DNA of 64,000 nucleotides, taken from assembly GCA_022823235.1 (NCBI GenBank), contig JAJDXO010000026.1:130807-194806 (forward strand). Direction: 5' to 3'. Numbering within the stretch: position 1 is the stretch's first letter; each line of letters opens with the position of its first letter. Position numbers and translations under genes: made by a program. Of the stretch, positions 53,421 to 62,329 are shown one piece after another. The DNA comes from Rhodospirillales bacterium. GTDB lineage: Bacteria; Pseudomonadota; Alphaproteobacteria; Rhodospirillales; UBA2165. Below the pieces are notes generated by a model. It searched no databases and had not been told where the DNA came from. It worked only from the letters and a program-made list of their open reading frames with translations.

Positions 53421-53672
53421 ATGAGAAGTGGCGATGAAATGTTGCGGCACCTTGTTGACAAGGCCGCCGCGGATTCGGATTTCAGGCAGCAGCTTTTGTC
53501 GAACCCGAAGGCGACGGCCTGTGAAGAACTGGGTATTACGATGCCCGAATCGATGAACCTTCAGGTCCATGAGAGCGATATGCAGACCGTGCATCTCGCG
53601 TTGCCGCCGGACCCGAACATTACCGAGGAGCAACTGGAAGCGATATCCGCCGGCCTTTGCTGCTGCTGGTAA
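53421..53672 (+). CDS. RiPP precursor with NHLP-type leader and LCCCW core
   Basis: An 83-residue precursor peptide of the nitrile-hydratase-like leader family. The start is the ATG at 53421, 8 nt after AAAGGAG. Residues ~7-75 give the leader: LRHLVDKAAADSDFRQQLL, then SNPKATACEELGITMPE, VHESDMQTVHLALPPDP and NITEEQLEAISAG. The SAG at 76-78 is a Gly-type cleavage site for a C39 peptidase, leaving the remarkably short core L79-C80-C81-C82-W83. Three adjacent Cys are ideal for YcaO-made thiazolines, and the Trp for halogenation or other tailoring. Cognate NHLM exporters are encoded 3-8 kb downstream on the opposite strand. It has its own promoter and terminator. Confidence 0.88.
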   Translation: MRSGDEMLRHLVDKAAADSDFRQQLLSNPKATACEELGITMPESMNLQVHESDMQTVHLALPPDPNITEEQLEAISAGLCCCW

Positions 53673-53732
53673 ACCGGAAACACCGGTTGGCATGCGGATT
53701 CTCGCATCCGCATAACCTAAAGAATCAAGAAG

Positions 53733-53755
53733 CCCCCGCTCACTCCGAGCGGGGG
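53733..53755 (+). terminator. Rho-independent terminator after the precursor gene
   Basis: CCCCCGCTC (53733-53741) pairs with GAGCGGGGG (53747-53755), loop ACTCC. It is followed by TTCCCGTTT. Located 60 bp after the precursor stop. Confidence 0.75.
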
Positions 53756-53803
53756 TTCCCGTTTGGGCAGACCTCAAAGCCCAGCCGCCCTCACCTCGAT
53801 CCG

Positions 53804-54020
53804 CTCCCTGGAAGGGAGAGGAAGCACTTTGTTCCGTCTCCCCTGGAGGGAGAGGGATGCGGAGGCTTTGCGAAGCGGCAGCTGAGCTTAGCCATGCCTG
53901 TCCTCCGGCCGGCGGAGCCGGTCCGGTGGGCTGGGTGAGGGGGAGTTTCATATCACCCCCACCCTCATCTTCACCCCCACCCCCAACCCTCCCCCATTCC
54001 AGCCTTCGTAGCCGAAGGCT
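53804..54020. repeat. Repeat-rich intergenic stretch
   Basis: The 419-bp interval 53673-54091 lies between convergent genes and is not coding. It carries two near-identical self-complementary units, CTCCCTGGAAGGGAGAG (53804-53820) and CTCCCCTGGAGGGAGAG (53838-53854). A poly-C/A tract lies around 53950-54000. An 8-bp hairpin AGCCTTCG/CGAAGGCT (54001-54020) can alternatively fold as CCGAAG/CTTCGG. It resembles dispersed intergenic mini-repeats of bacterial genomes and may include the 3' end of the minus-strand operon. Confidence 0.55.
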
Positions 54021-54091
54021 ACTTCGGCGGAGTAGGCCAAAGGGGGAGGGAGTTTCGATGCGTCCACTCGCCCCCGCTCAGGCGTTTCGAG

Positions 54092-55228
54092 TCAGACCGA
54101 AAGACCTTGCTCGGGGGAAAGCGCTCCGGAAAACACCATGTAGATGTAAGCCTTGGCCTTCTCCAATCGGTTTTCCGAGATGACCAGCTTGATGTGGTGA
54201 ATACCGCGCAACAACACGAAACCCCCGGTCTTGGCGAACAGCATCGTCGGTTTCGACGTCCAATCCGCCAGCGCCGCAAGTTTCTCCTGAACGATAAACT
54301 CCTCATGGCCCAGGGCCTGCAAAAACGGATCCCAATCGGTCAGGCCGTCAATCCAGTAGCGGGAATCGTTCGTATATCTCTGCTTGACGATGAGCGTAAG
54401 GCCGAGCGCCGAACCGATACCGTCCGCCCGCACGTCGATATTCGCCCCGGTTCTGACGATATTCGCACGCTCCCTGAAGCGCGAAATAACAGCGTCGACG
54501 GCCGAGACCTGCCCCGGCCAGCCTATGGTTTCAAGAAAGGAACAGATTTCCCGCTGCGATTTGAAATTCATGATCGCTAGGCGAATTGCGCGATCGCGGG
54601 ACGGGAACACACCGAACGAATCCAGGCGCGTATCGTCCGGCTGCGCGAGGTAGACCCGTTCGGCGTTTTCTCGTTCTTCGGCAACCGATTCCCGGCCGAG
54701 GCAGGAAACCAGCGCATCGACCACGAGGCCGACATGGTCCTGATGACCGGCGCCGGCGACAATCGTGCGTTCGTTGGGCCGCAAGAACATCCCCGGCCGT
54801 GAACCCTTGCTCCCCGGCGCCGAACCTATGTCGTATTCAAGCATCAGTTTGCGCCCGACAATCTCCCGCAGCGGCGAGTTGCGGGCTTCCATTTCCCTGA
54901 ACAGCCGCTCGACCGCTTTCGCGGTTTCGTCCGTCTCGTCACGCCGCGCCCGCTCTTCGAATATATCTCCCGAGCGGTTTCCGCTCGCCAGCGAGACGCC
55001 AAAGTCCGCTACCGGCCGAGGGTCGTGCAAAGGGAGTTCGAAGCCGAATGGCTGAGCGCCCATGGTTATGGGAAGCGTGTTCGCACGTTCCAGTACGCGC
55101 TCCCATTCCCGCTCTCCGATAAGAGACGGAGAAATCCGTTTTCTGAAGTATCCAAGCAATTCGCCCATGCTGCGGCCCTCTTGGGCGAGACGGTCCTGGG
55201 TAAGCGCAATTGCCTCGTCAATTTCCAT
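54092..55228 (-). CDS. Unrecognised protein of the NHLP locus
   Basis: A 378-residue soluble protein I do not recognise. It starts MEIDEAIALTQDRLAQEGRSM and contains RKRISPSLIGEREWERVLERAN. Further features are IVGRKLMLEYDIGSAPGSKGSRPGMF, GAGHQDHVGLVVDALVSCLG, and FPSRDRAIRLAIMNFKSQREICSFLETIGWPG. No signal peptide, membrane helix or classical catalytic motif stands out; Cys are few. It is the last gene of the NHLM operon, 54 bp after the leader-toroid fusion gene, so it probably works with that protein. A role in peptide maturation or self-protection would be speculation. Confidence 0.7.
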   Translation of the reverse strand: MEIDEAIALTQDRLAQEGRSMGELLGYFRKRISPSLIGEREWERVLERANTLPITMGAQPFGFELPLHDPRPVADFGVSLASGNRSGDIFEERARRDETDETAKAVERLFREMEARNSPLREIVGRKLMLEYDIGSAPGSKGSRPGMFLRPNERTIVAGAGHQDHVGLVVDALVSCLGRESVAEERENAERVYLAQPDDTRLDSFGVFPSRDRAIRLAIMNFKSQREICSFLETIGWPGQVSAVDAVISRFRERANIVRTGANIDVRADGIGSALGLTLIVKQRYTNDSRYWIDGLTDWDPFLQALGHEEFIVQEKLAALADWTSKPTMLFAKTGGFVLLRGIHHIKLVISENRLEKAKAYIYMVFSGALSPEQGLSV

Positions 55229-55282
55229 ATCGTCTCCTTCACGCTCCCCTATGCGAGGCTCATCGAAAAACCCGGCCCGCGT

Positions 55283-56596
55283 TCAGGCCTCCAGCACGTC
55301 GATGAGACATTCCAGGGCCTCGATACAAAACGCACCGGTCACGGCTTCGGAGCCATGCCCGATCTGCCCGAACGCGCCCCATTTCAATTCCTGATCGCCG
55401 AAGGCGAGAAGTTCCGGCCAGCTGCCGTCCTCGCGTTGCGAGCCCAGTATCCTTTCCAAAAGGTCCTTCGCTCCGGTCTTTTCGAGCCCCCCGGCGTTGT
55501 GGAGCGCCGACACCGCCTGGGCGGTCTGAAGGACATTGCCGAAACCTTCCTTTTCGTCCCGCAGGTCCAGGATGCGGTCCGCAAGGATCGGGCGCAGCCG
55601 GTCGAGCGCGGGCCGGATGCGTATCGCGGCACGAGCGATTGCATAGTAGATCGCGATGGTGTCGGGGTACCATTTGGAAGATCCGGCGAGCCCGCCTTCG
55701 ACAACCAGCGCTTCCAGCCAACGCTGGGCATCCCCGGTTTCGGGGCAGTCGCCGAGATAGGCGATGACATTCGCATTGACCACGGGGTCGGCCTCGATAC
55801 GAAACTTCGACACGACATCGGGCTCGTCTTTTGCCAGCATCCAGGTCAGAAAACGGCCTTCTTCGTCGCGATTCGCCAGAATATGCGGGACGTTCCGTCC
55901 CAGGAGGATCCAGGGATGAGTCCCGATGACAAGAGAACAGAGTGCGGTGCTGTCGAGGTCCTGGGGCAGATGCCGGTAATAACGCCACAATCCGGGAAAT
56001 TCGACGGTCTCGGCGAGATATGCCTTCGCGGCGGCGCCCATGGCTTTCGCCTGCGCTTCCCCGCAATTTTCCAGGGCAAGAACGCAGAAAGCCGAAACGA
56101 AAGCAGGTCTTTCGAAATGCCGCGGAATGTCCGGATCGGCCGTGTTGAACCGAATGCAGTGCCAGGCGCCGTTTTCGTCGATGGTGGTTTCCAGGAAATC
56201 GAGGCCACGGCGGATGCTTTCTCTCGCTCTGTCCGCAAGCGCCGCAGGCGTAGCTGCGCCCATCCGGGCGTCTGTCCCGTCGGGCGCCGGCGAACGAGGG
56301 GGCGGTGCGGGATCGTGCATCGTCTGGCGGAGGAATTCGAGCGACGCCCGGCCGGTTTTCGCCGCCTCCCGCTCGGCAGCGCTGAATCTGCTCCGCGGCG
56401 GAAGCACCAGATGCGTCACACCATAGGTTTCTTCGTGTACATGAATCTCGTGGCCGTCGGCCAGCGCGACGCCCAGTTCCATTTCAATGGTATTCTTGGG
56501 ATTGGCGAGCAGGCGTTCGCGAAAATCGCTGTCTTCCTCCGCTTTCGATACGAGCAAATCGGCTCTATCGACGGGTTTATTTGCGGATTTTTCCAT
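55283..56596 (-). CDS. NHLP leader fused to terpene-cyclase-like alpha/alpha toroid
   Basis: A 437-residue hybrid. Residues ~10-75 are an NHLP-type leader (DLLVSKAEEDSDFRERLLANPKNTIEMELGV, then HEIHVHEETYGVTHLVLPPRS), clearly parallel to the precursor at 53421 but without the Gly cleavage site. A Pro-rich linker (~90-110) leads to a helical-repeat domain (~115-437) like squalene/hopene cyclases and prenyltransferase beta subunits. QW-like elements are seen as GLWRYY and SQREDGSWPELL. The acidic motif is DLDSTAL (D213-x-D215-S216-T217), a variant of class II cyclase D-x-D-D-T. The domain may bind or modify a prenyl chain or peptide. It follows the second NHLM ABC gene by 33 bp. Confidence 0.8.
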   Translation of the reverse strand: MEKSANKPVDRADLLVSKAEEDSDFRERLLANPKNTIEMELGVALADGHEIHVHEETYGVTHLVLPPRSRFSAAEREAAKTGRASLEFLRQTMHDPAPPPRSPAPDGTDARMGAATPAALADRARESIRRGLDFLETTIDENGAWHCIRFNTADPDIPRHFERPAFVSAFCVLALENCGEAQAKAMGAAAKAYLAETVEFPGLWRYYRHLPQDLDSTALCSLVIGTHPWILLGRNVPHILANRDEEGRFLTWMLAKDEPDVVSKFRIEADPVVNANVIAYLGDCPETGDAQRWLEALVVEGGLAGSSKWYPDTIAIYYAIARAAIRIRPALDRLRPILADRILDLRDEKEGFGNVLQTAQAVSALHNAGGLEKTGAKDLLERILGSQREDGSWPELLAFGDQELKWGAFGQIGHGSEAVTGAFCIEALECLIDVLEA

Positions 56597-56629
56597 TGCC
56601 GCGGCCTCCGGCGGGTTTGCAAATCCGAA

Positions 56630-59569
56630 TCAGGCGAGCTGTCGCTTGACCAGTTCCCCGAACACGCCGTCGATCTCCATCAGTTCGCTGAAAGAGCCGC
56701 TTTCGACGATTTTCCCGGCCTGGAGCACATAAATTCGGTCGGCCTGTTCGAGTGTGGACAGACGGTGGGCGATGACGAGCCGGGTCGATGTCAGGGCGGT
56801 GAGGTTCTTCATCACCTTGGCCTGGTTTTCGTTATCCAGCCAGTTGGTTGCCTCGTCGAGCAGCATAATGCGCGGGCTGCCGATCACCGAACGGGCGATC
56901 GTGATGCGCTGACTCTCGCCGCCCGACAGGACGGAGCCGGTACCGACCATCGTCATCATGCCCATGGGCATGCTCTTGATCTGGTCTTCGACTTCGGCGA
57001 TCCCGGCCGCCGCCCAGATCTCCTCGCTCTCCACCTCATTGCGGTAACCGACCAGATTGTCCCAGAGGTCCTGGGGATGAAGATCGACCGACTGCGGCAC
57101 CGCGCCGATCTTCCGGCGCACCTGTTTCAGGTTCAGGTGTCTCAGATCGCGCCCGTCATAATACACCGCACCCATGGTGGGCCGGTCGATTCCGAGGGCG
57201 AGCCGGAACAGCGTGCTCTTGCCGGCGCCGGACTCGCCCGTGATCGCGATGAATTCGCCGGGACGGGCGCGAATCGTGACATCGTCGAGAACCAGCGGAC
57301 CGTCGGGGTCGAAACGAAAGGAAACGCGGTCGAACAGAATATCGCCGCCTAGATACTCCACGGGTTCGCCCTCGACCTCGGTTTCGGGAACCGCGGCGAG
57401 CAGCGGGCGCAACTGATCGAACGCCGGCAGCATGGCGGCCAGGGTACCGAACGACTCGCCGAGCCGGGCGACGGCGGACTGAAAAACGATGAAAACCGTG
57501 TAAACGACGAGAAAATCGCCGACCGGGACTTCCCGGTCTCCCACCGCGGCCACCGCGAACAGCAGGACCCCGCCGGCGAGAAACGGGAGTGCGGCGCCGA
57601 ATGCCCGCGAGTGCCCCTCGAACGCGCCCAATTCGATCTCCGCGCGTTTCTGCTCGCGATAATCCCGCGCCCAGATGGCGTAAGCCGACCCTTCCGCATT
57701 TTCCACACGCAGCTTGGCGATACCGCCCACGATCTGGAACAGCCGGCCGGCGACGCGGCGTGCCGCGCCGATCATCCGCCCGTAAGGCGAAATCTGGCGC
57801 AACCCGAGGAGCACCACGATCAGCAGCGAAACAAAGCTGAAGAACAGGGTGACGGCCCCGAGAGCGGCATCGTACAGGAAAATCACGCCGAAAACCGGAA
57901 GCAGAAAAACGACCGACAAGAGGCCGTCGGCGACCACCCTCTGCAAGCCGTCGCGAAGGTTCCGGAACGTCATTGCCGACATGGCCAGATCGCCGGTCGG
58001 ATGGCGGTTCAGAACGCTCCGCGGAAGGCGTATGAGGCGGTCCCAGAAAGCGGCTTCGACCCGCGACGCCAAGCGCCCCTCGAACCGCATCATCGCCGTG
58101 CTTTGAAGCATGTGCAGCAGCGCGCCGAGCAGGCCGAATCCCGCCAGCGCCACAACCACCGCGTAGAGCGCTTCACCGCTTCCGCCCGCCGCTATGTGAT
58201 GTGCGACAAAACCGAGCGCAAGCGCCGGCAGCAGTTTGATCAGGCCGCCCGGCACCCCGGCCAACACCAGCCGGGCCAGATCCCCGGCCGATCCGCGCAG
58301 GGCGATTCTCGGCAGGTCCGCCGGCATCACGTCCCGCTCCGGCAAGGGCCGGTAGAACATCCAGGCTTCGTCCCCCAGCGCCGCGGCGCGGGCCGCCGTA
58401 ACCCGAACGCTTCGCTTGCTGACCGGGTCAACTGCCCGGTAGCGCCCGAACATTCCCGGCAACAGCGCCACGGGCCGGCCGTCCCCTTCACGAAATACCA
58501 GCATCGCGTTGCTGTCGCTGCGCCACCAGTCGCCCTCATTCCTGAAGCTGACGCGCCGGGCGCGTACGCCCGACGCATCAAGAATGTCGACGAGGCCGAC
58601 CGGATCCTCGGACGGCCCCGAGCGCACCGGAATCCTGAAATCGATGCCTTCGTGACGGCCGATGATGTCCAGAACGTCAGCCAGTGCCGTGTCCTCGCCC
58701 CTGGCTTCCCCGTCAACCGGCAGGTCGTAGATGTTCAGAAGACGCTGCCGCGCGGCTTTTTCGGCCGTGCGGCGGCTTATTGTCCGCGCGTGCTCGAGAT
58801 TCGCATCGTCGACCACGGCCAATCGGCGATTAATGCGTTCCAGGGTGAAAGCCGTGGCGTGGAACGAGGCAAGCGCCGGCAGCAGCAGGCCCTGCTGCGC
58901 CAGGGACTCCGTCGACCTGCCCGAAAGGTTCGTCTCATCGAACAAGGTGAGCCAACTCGTCCGGGTCAGCGGTATAACCGCTTCGGGCGGACCGCCCGCT
59001 TCGGCGCGTTCCGCCTGGTCGACCATATCCATGTACAGGCTGGCGCCGGGTGGCGGTTCGGACACCCACACCACACCGCGCCGTACGGACAAGGTGCACG
59101 GCTCCAGGGTCCGCGACATGCCGGGTTCGGCCAGCGCGGTCGGGCGCGGAATACGGCTGACGAAACGCGAGAGCGTATCCGTAATGTCGGTCAGCCAAGT
59201 GTCGGTCTGTACCGCCAGTTCCGCCGGATCGACTTCCGACAACGCGGATGCCGGCAGCCGCCTCAGAAGGGTGTCCGACAATCCCTTGGCAATCAGGCTG
59301 AGTGTGGTGGCGTCCCCGGTGTCCTGTCCGTCCGGCGCGACACCCGGGAGCAACGAGCCCGCTTCGCGGCGCAGCAGATGGTACGGCGGCGCCTGCTCCA
59401 CCCCGTCGCTGGATTCGATCAGGAACAGGTTGACGGCGCCCCGCTCGATAAACCAGACGCTGTCCGTGTCGTCGAGCTTGACCGGCAGGTTGCCGGCGCA
59501 GGGCACGGACGTGCCGGTACGGGCGGCGAGTTCGGCTAACGATATGTATTCCGGGCGCGCGTCCTGCAT
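56630..59569 (-). CDS. NHLM-type ABC transporter, second subunit (large)
   Basis: A 979-residue ABC exporter subunit of the NHLM bacteriocin system (second-type protein). The ATG at 59569 shares a base with the TGA of the upstream exporter gene. The N-terminal ~400 residues are a non-peptidase extension with a cyclic-nucleotide-binding-like character (RPEYISLAELAARTG... SVWFIERGAVNLFLIES). Residues ~440-730 are membrane helices, and the C-terminal ATPase has Walker A GESGAGKST (~777) and signature VLSGGESQRITIARS (~878), with Walker B IMLLDEATNWLDNE. It pairs with the C39-type subunit to export the peptide. Confidence 0.88.
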   Translation of the reverse strand: MQDARPEYISLAELAARTGTSVPCAGNLPVKLDDTDSVWFIERGAVNLFLIESSDGVEQAPPYHLLRREAGSLLPGVAPDGQDTGDATTLSLIAKGLSDTLLRRLPASALSEVDPAELAVQTDTWLTDITDTLSRFVSRIPRPTALAEPGMSRTLEPCTLSVRRGVVWVSEPPPGASLYMDMVDQAERAEAGGPPEAVIPLTRTSWLTLFDETNLSGRSTESLAQQGLLLPALASFHATAFTLERINRRLAVVDDANLEHARTISRRTAEKAARQRLLNIYDLPVDGEARGEDTALADVLDIIGRHEGIDFRIPVRSGPSEDPVGLVDILDASGVRARRVSFRNEGDWWRSDSNAMLVFREGDGRPVALLPGMFGRYRAVDPVSKRSVRVTAARAAALGDEAWMFYRPLPERDVMPADLPRIALRGSAGDLARLVLAGVPGGLIKLLPALALGFVAHHIAAGGSGEALYAVVVALAGFGLLGALLHMLQSTAMMRFEGRLASRVEAAFWDRLIRLPRSVLNRHPTGDLAMSAMTFRNLRDGLQRVVADGLLSVVFLLPVFGVIFLYDAALGAVTLFFSFVSLLIVVLLGLRQISPYGRMIGAARRVAGRLFQIVGGIAKLRVENAEGSAYAIWARDYREQKRAEIELGAFEGHSRAFGAALPFLAGGVLLFAVAAVGDREVPVGDFLVVYTVFIVFQSAVARLGESFGTLAAMLPAFDQLRPLLAAVPETEVEGEPVEYLGGDILFDRVSFRFDPDGPLVLDDVTIRARPGEFIAITGESGAGKSTLFRLALGIDRPTMGAVYYDGRDLRHLNLKQVRRKIGAVPQSVDLHPQDLWDNLVGYRNEVESEEIWAAAGIAEVEDQIKSMPMGMMTMVGTGSVLSGGESQRITIARSVIGSPRIMLLDEATNWLDNENQAKVMKNLTALTSTRLVIAHRLSTLEQADRIYVLQAGKIVESGSFSELMEIDGVFGELVKRQLA

Positions 59570-61776
59570 CAGCTCGACCTGACCAGTTTGTGATAGGTGC
59601 CGCTCTCGTCGGCAATCAGTTCGTCGTGCGTGCCGCGCTGCACGACGCCGCCGTTTTCGAGCACGATGATTTCGTCGCAATCCCTTACGGTACTCAGCCG
59701 GTGCGCGACGATGAGGCAGGTCACGCCGCGCCGCCGCATGGCATCGTCGACCCCTTCCTCCGTCCTGGCATCGAGCGCGCTGGTCGCCTCGTCCAGAATG
59801 AGCACCGTCGGATTGCCCACCAGCGCGCGGGCGATTTCCAGCCGTTGCCTCTGGCCGCCGCTGAAATTCACCCCGCCCTCGTCGACCTCGGTCGAATACC
59901 CGCGCGGCCTGAGCAGGATATCGTGGTGGATTTGGGCATCCCGCGTCGCGGCGAAAATGGCTTCATCCGGGACGGCCGGATTCCACAGGGTCAGGTTATC
60001 GCGGAGGGACGCCGAAAAGAGGACGGCTTCCTGATCCACCATGGAAACGGACTGCCGCAATACTTCTTCCGGAATCTCATCTCGCGGATGGCCGTCGAAC
60101 AGGATTTCGCCCGACCAGGGCTGATAGACGCCCGAAACCAGACGCGCCAGGGTCGACTTGCCGGACCCGCTCGGACCGACCACGGCAACCCGCTGTCCCG
60201 GTTCGATGGTGAGGTTGAAATCCGTGATCAAGGGCGGCCGGCTCTTGTTGAAACCGAAGGTGACGTTTCGCAGTTCGAGCCGGCCCGTGAGCTGGAGCCG
60301 GCCGTTGAAAGTGGAAACCGAGTCCGCTTCCGGATCGCGGCGGCTGAAAACGGGATCTTCGCTGGCGCTGGCCACATCCTCGAGGCGCTGCAAATCGATT
60401 TCGAGCGCCTGGCGTTTGTCGGCGAACTCCAGAAAGCGCCCGACAGGCGCCAGAAACATCTCCGCCAGGATATAGAATCCGACCAGGGCCCCGAGGGTCA
60501 TTTCTCCGGAGATGACCAGACTTCCGCCGACGCCCAGGATCGCCGCACAGTACAGCGCGGCGATCAGGCCCGGGAGCGCGGTATTGACCGAGTTCAGTTC
60601 GGAATAGAGCTGGCGCTCATGCAGTTCGCGCGCCTGCTGGCCGCACCAGCGCGAAAAAAACCGGTCGTCCGATCCGGTAATGCGCAGGTTGTCCGCATGA
60701 TGCAGCATCTGCATGCCGACGCCGATCAGCAAACCCAGTTCGCGCGTCGTCGTCTGGCTTCGAATGGCCCGGAGCCCGTTGAGAAAATGGGCCAGCGTGC
60801 CGTGCAGGGCGGCCAGCACCAGCACGATCAGCGTGAGCACGACATCGTAGGCCAGCATCGCGACGAGCAGTACCGCGCTCATCGCCATGTCGATAAGGAG
60901 CACAAGAAACTGGTCCGTCAGACTCTTCGCAATCCTGTCGAACGACGAAACCCGGTCGGTCAGATCGCCGACCAGCCTGTGCTGGAAAAACTCCACCGGC
61001 AACCGCAGCAGCCGCGACATGCTTCGGCTGTAGCCGGTCACCGAAATCCGGACCGCCAATCGCCTCAGGAAGCGGTTCTTGAGCAGGGAGAGGACGTATA
61101 CCAGGATACCGCCGCCAAGCAGGGCCGCCACCAGTCCGCTCCAGGACCCGTGATTTTCCAGAACGTCGTCGACAAAAATGCCGAGAGAGACGGGAACGAT
61201 AAGGTTCAGCAACGTCAACATGAAGCCGCAGGCAATCACCCCCGCAAGCACGTTCCACGATCCGACGGGCAGGGCGCTCAACTGCCTGATCAGGCCGGGC
61301 CGCTCGCCGCTGGGGCTGAAATCGGGGCTGCGCTCGAAACGCAGCGCTATTCCGCTGTAGCCCCTGTTGAATTCTTCGGCGGAAAGCGTGCGGCGCCCCG
61401 TGGATGGGTCATTGAGGTGGAAATTGCCGCCGTCGAATCCCTCGAGGATAACGAAATGGCTGAATTGCCAGAACAAAATCAGCGGCAGCGGCAGCTTTTT
61501 CAGTTGCTCGGGACCCATGCTGAGGCCCCGGCATTCGAGACCGTAGTGTCTGGCGGCGCGCACGATGCTCGCAGCGCTGCTGCCGTCCCGGCTCACCTCG
61601 CATTTCTCGCGCAATTCGGTAAGCGGCACCCAGCGCCCGAAGTAACCAAGTATGCTGCCGAGGCAGGCGGCGCCGCATTCCGACGCATGCATCTGCAGCA
61701 GAACAGGCGTCTTTATCCGTTGTCCGGGGGCGCCCGATGCAGACTTGCCGCCGGCCCCTTTGGAGGCGGGCGGCAT
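59569..61776 (-). CDS. C39-peptidase ABC exporter (NHLM-type, first subunit)
   Basis: A 735-residue peptidase-containing ABC transporter. N-terminal C39 protease (~20-150): catalytic C34 in SECGAACLGS, H107 in FSHFVILEGF and D123 in HLNDPSTG. Five to six helices follow (~170-450), then an ATPase with Walker [15 protein letters not shown], signature VNFSGGQRQRLEIARAL and Walker B VLILDEATSALDART. Such proteins cut the leader after the Gly motif (SAG in the precursor) and export the core. One bp separates it from the membrane-fusion gene upstream. Confidence 0.93.
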   Translation of the reverse strand: MPPASKGAGGKSASGAPGQRIKTPVLLQMHASECGAACLGSILGYFGRWVPLTELREKCEVSRDGSSAASIVRAARHYGLECRGLSMGPEQLKKLPLPLILFWQFSHFVILEGFDGGNFHLNDPSTGRRTLSAEEFNRGYSGIALRFERSPDFSPSGERPGLIRQLSALPVGSWNVLAGVIACGFMLTLLNLIVPVSLGIFVDDVLENHGSWSGLVAALLGGGILVYVLSLLKNRFLRRLAVRISVTGYSRSMSRLLRLPVEFFQHRLVGDLTDRVSSFDRIAKSLTDQFLVLLIDMAMSAVLLVAMLAYDVVLTLIVLVLAALHGTLAHFLNGLRAIRSQTTTRELGLLIGVGMQMLHHADNLRITGSDDRFFSRWCGQQARELHERQLYSELNSVNTALPGLIAALYCAAILGVGGSLVISGEMTLGALVGFYILAEMFLAPVGRFLEFADKRQALEIDLQRLEDVASASEDPVFSRRDPEADSVSTFNGRLQLTGRLELRNVTFGFNKSRPPLITDFNLTIEPGQRVAVVGPSGSGKSTLARLVSGVYQPWSGEILFDGHPRDEIPEEVLRQSVSMVDQEAVLFSASLRDNLTLWNPAVPDEAIFAATRDAQIHHDILLRPRGYSTEVDEGGVNFSGGQRQRLEIARALVGNPTVLILDEATSALDARTEEGVDDAMRRRGVTCLIVAHRLSTVRDCDEIIVLENGGVVQRGTHDELIADESGTYHKLVRSS

Positions 61777-61777
61777 C

Positions 61778-62329
61778 CTACGGCCGCCTCATCCGGAAAA
61801 GCGTAATCGGAGATTGCCTGCCGAGTTCGATGACGATCCGGCATTTCCTGCCCGCAAGGGAAGCAGGATCGCGGTTTCCGTCGAGCGCGATAACGAGGCG
61901 GCGTACGGATACCGGCGCCGCGGCCCCGACGGCGTTCAACTCTTCCGGCAGGGACACAGCGGAAATTCCTGCGATCCTGCCGCCGAGCTTACCGGTTTCT
62001 CCATCCGCCCCGCCCAGCTCCAACGCCACCGGCATGCCGGCCTCGACAGGCGCCGCGGCATCAGCCTCGATCCAGACGAGCGCGTGCACGGACCGTTTGC
62101 CCTCGATCCGGTTTTCGCCGGACTGGACCAGGATGCCGTCCACCGCGACGGTGCGGGGTACGCTGCCGAGGAAGAGCCAGGCCGCGAGGACAATTAGCAA
62201 CAGGGCGGCAGCGGCAACGAGAAGACGCTCCCGCGGGGTGGAAATCGTCAGCAGACGGTTGAGTTGCTCGCGCTCTTCCTTTGCCTCGGCAACGGTATTC
62301 TGAAAGGAGTCGAAGAGATTATTGAACAT
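61778..62329 (-). CDS. Short HlyD-like membrane-fusion protein of NHLM system
   Basis: A 183-residue protein with one N-terminal membrane helix (RLLVAAAALLLIVLAAWLFLGS) preceded by a charged cytoplasmic segment (DSFQNTVAEAKEEREQLNRLL). About 110 periplasmic residues follow (VPRTVAVDGILVQSGENRIE... PVEAGMPVALELGGADG... RRLVIALDGN), resembling the lipoyl/beta-barrel parts of HlyD-type secretion proteins. It lacks the coiled-coil hairpin, so it is much shorter than normal family members (~400). Gene start overlaps the end of a transposase remnant by ~10 bp. Confidence 0.78.
   Translation of the reverse strand: MFNNLFDSFQNTVAEAKEEREQLNRLLTISTPRERLLVAAAALLLIVLAAWLFLGSVPRTVAVDGILVQSGENRIEGKRSVHALVWIEADAAAPVEAGMPVALELGGADGETGKLGGRIAGISAVSLPEELNAVGAAAPVSVRRLVIALDGNRDPASLAGRKCRIVIELGRQSPITLFRMRRP

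Noticed and set aside
53673-54091. CRISPR-like array in the repeat-rich gap
   Set aside because: Only two short self-complementary units, no regular spacers and no cas genes.
55025-57352. 775-codon plus-strand frame opposite the leader-toroid gene
   Set aside because: Covers three minus-strand genes with real motifs and shows no ribosome site or domain.
57611-61806. Long plus-strand frames (642 and 738 codons) opposite the two ABC exporter genes
   Set aside because: Antisense of genes with intact Walker motifs; compositionally biased translations without any recognisable feature.
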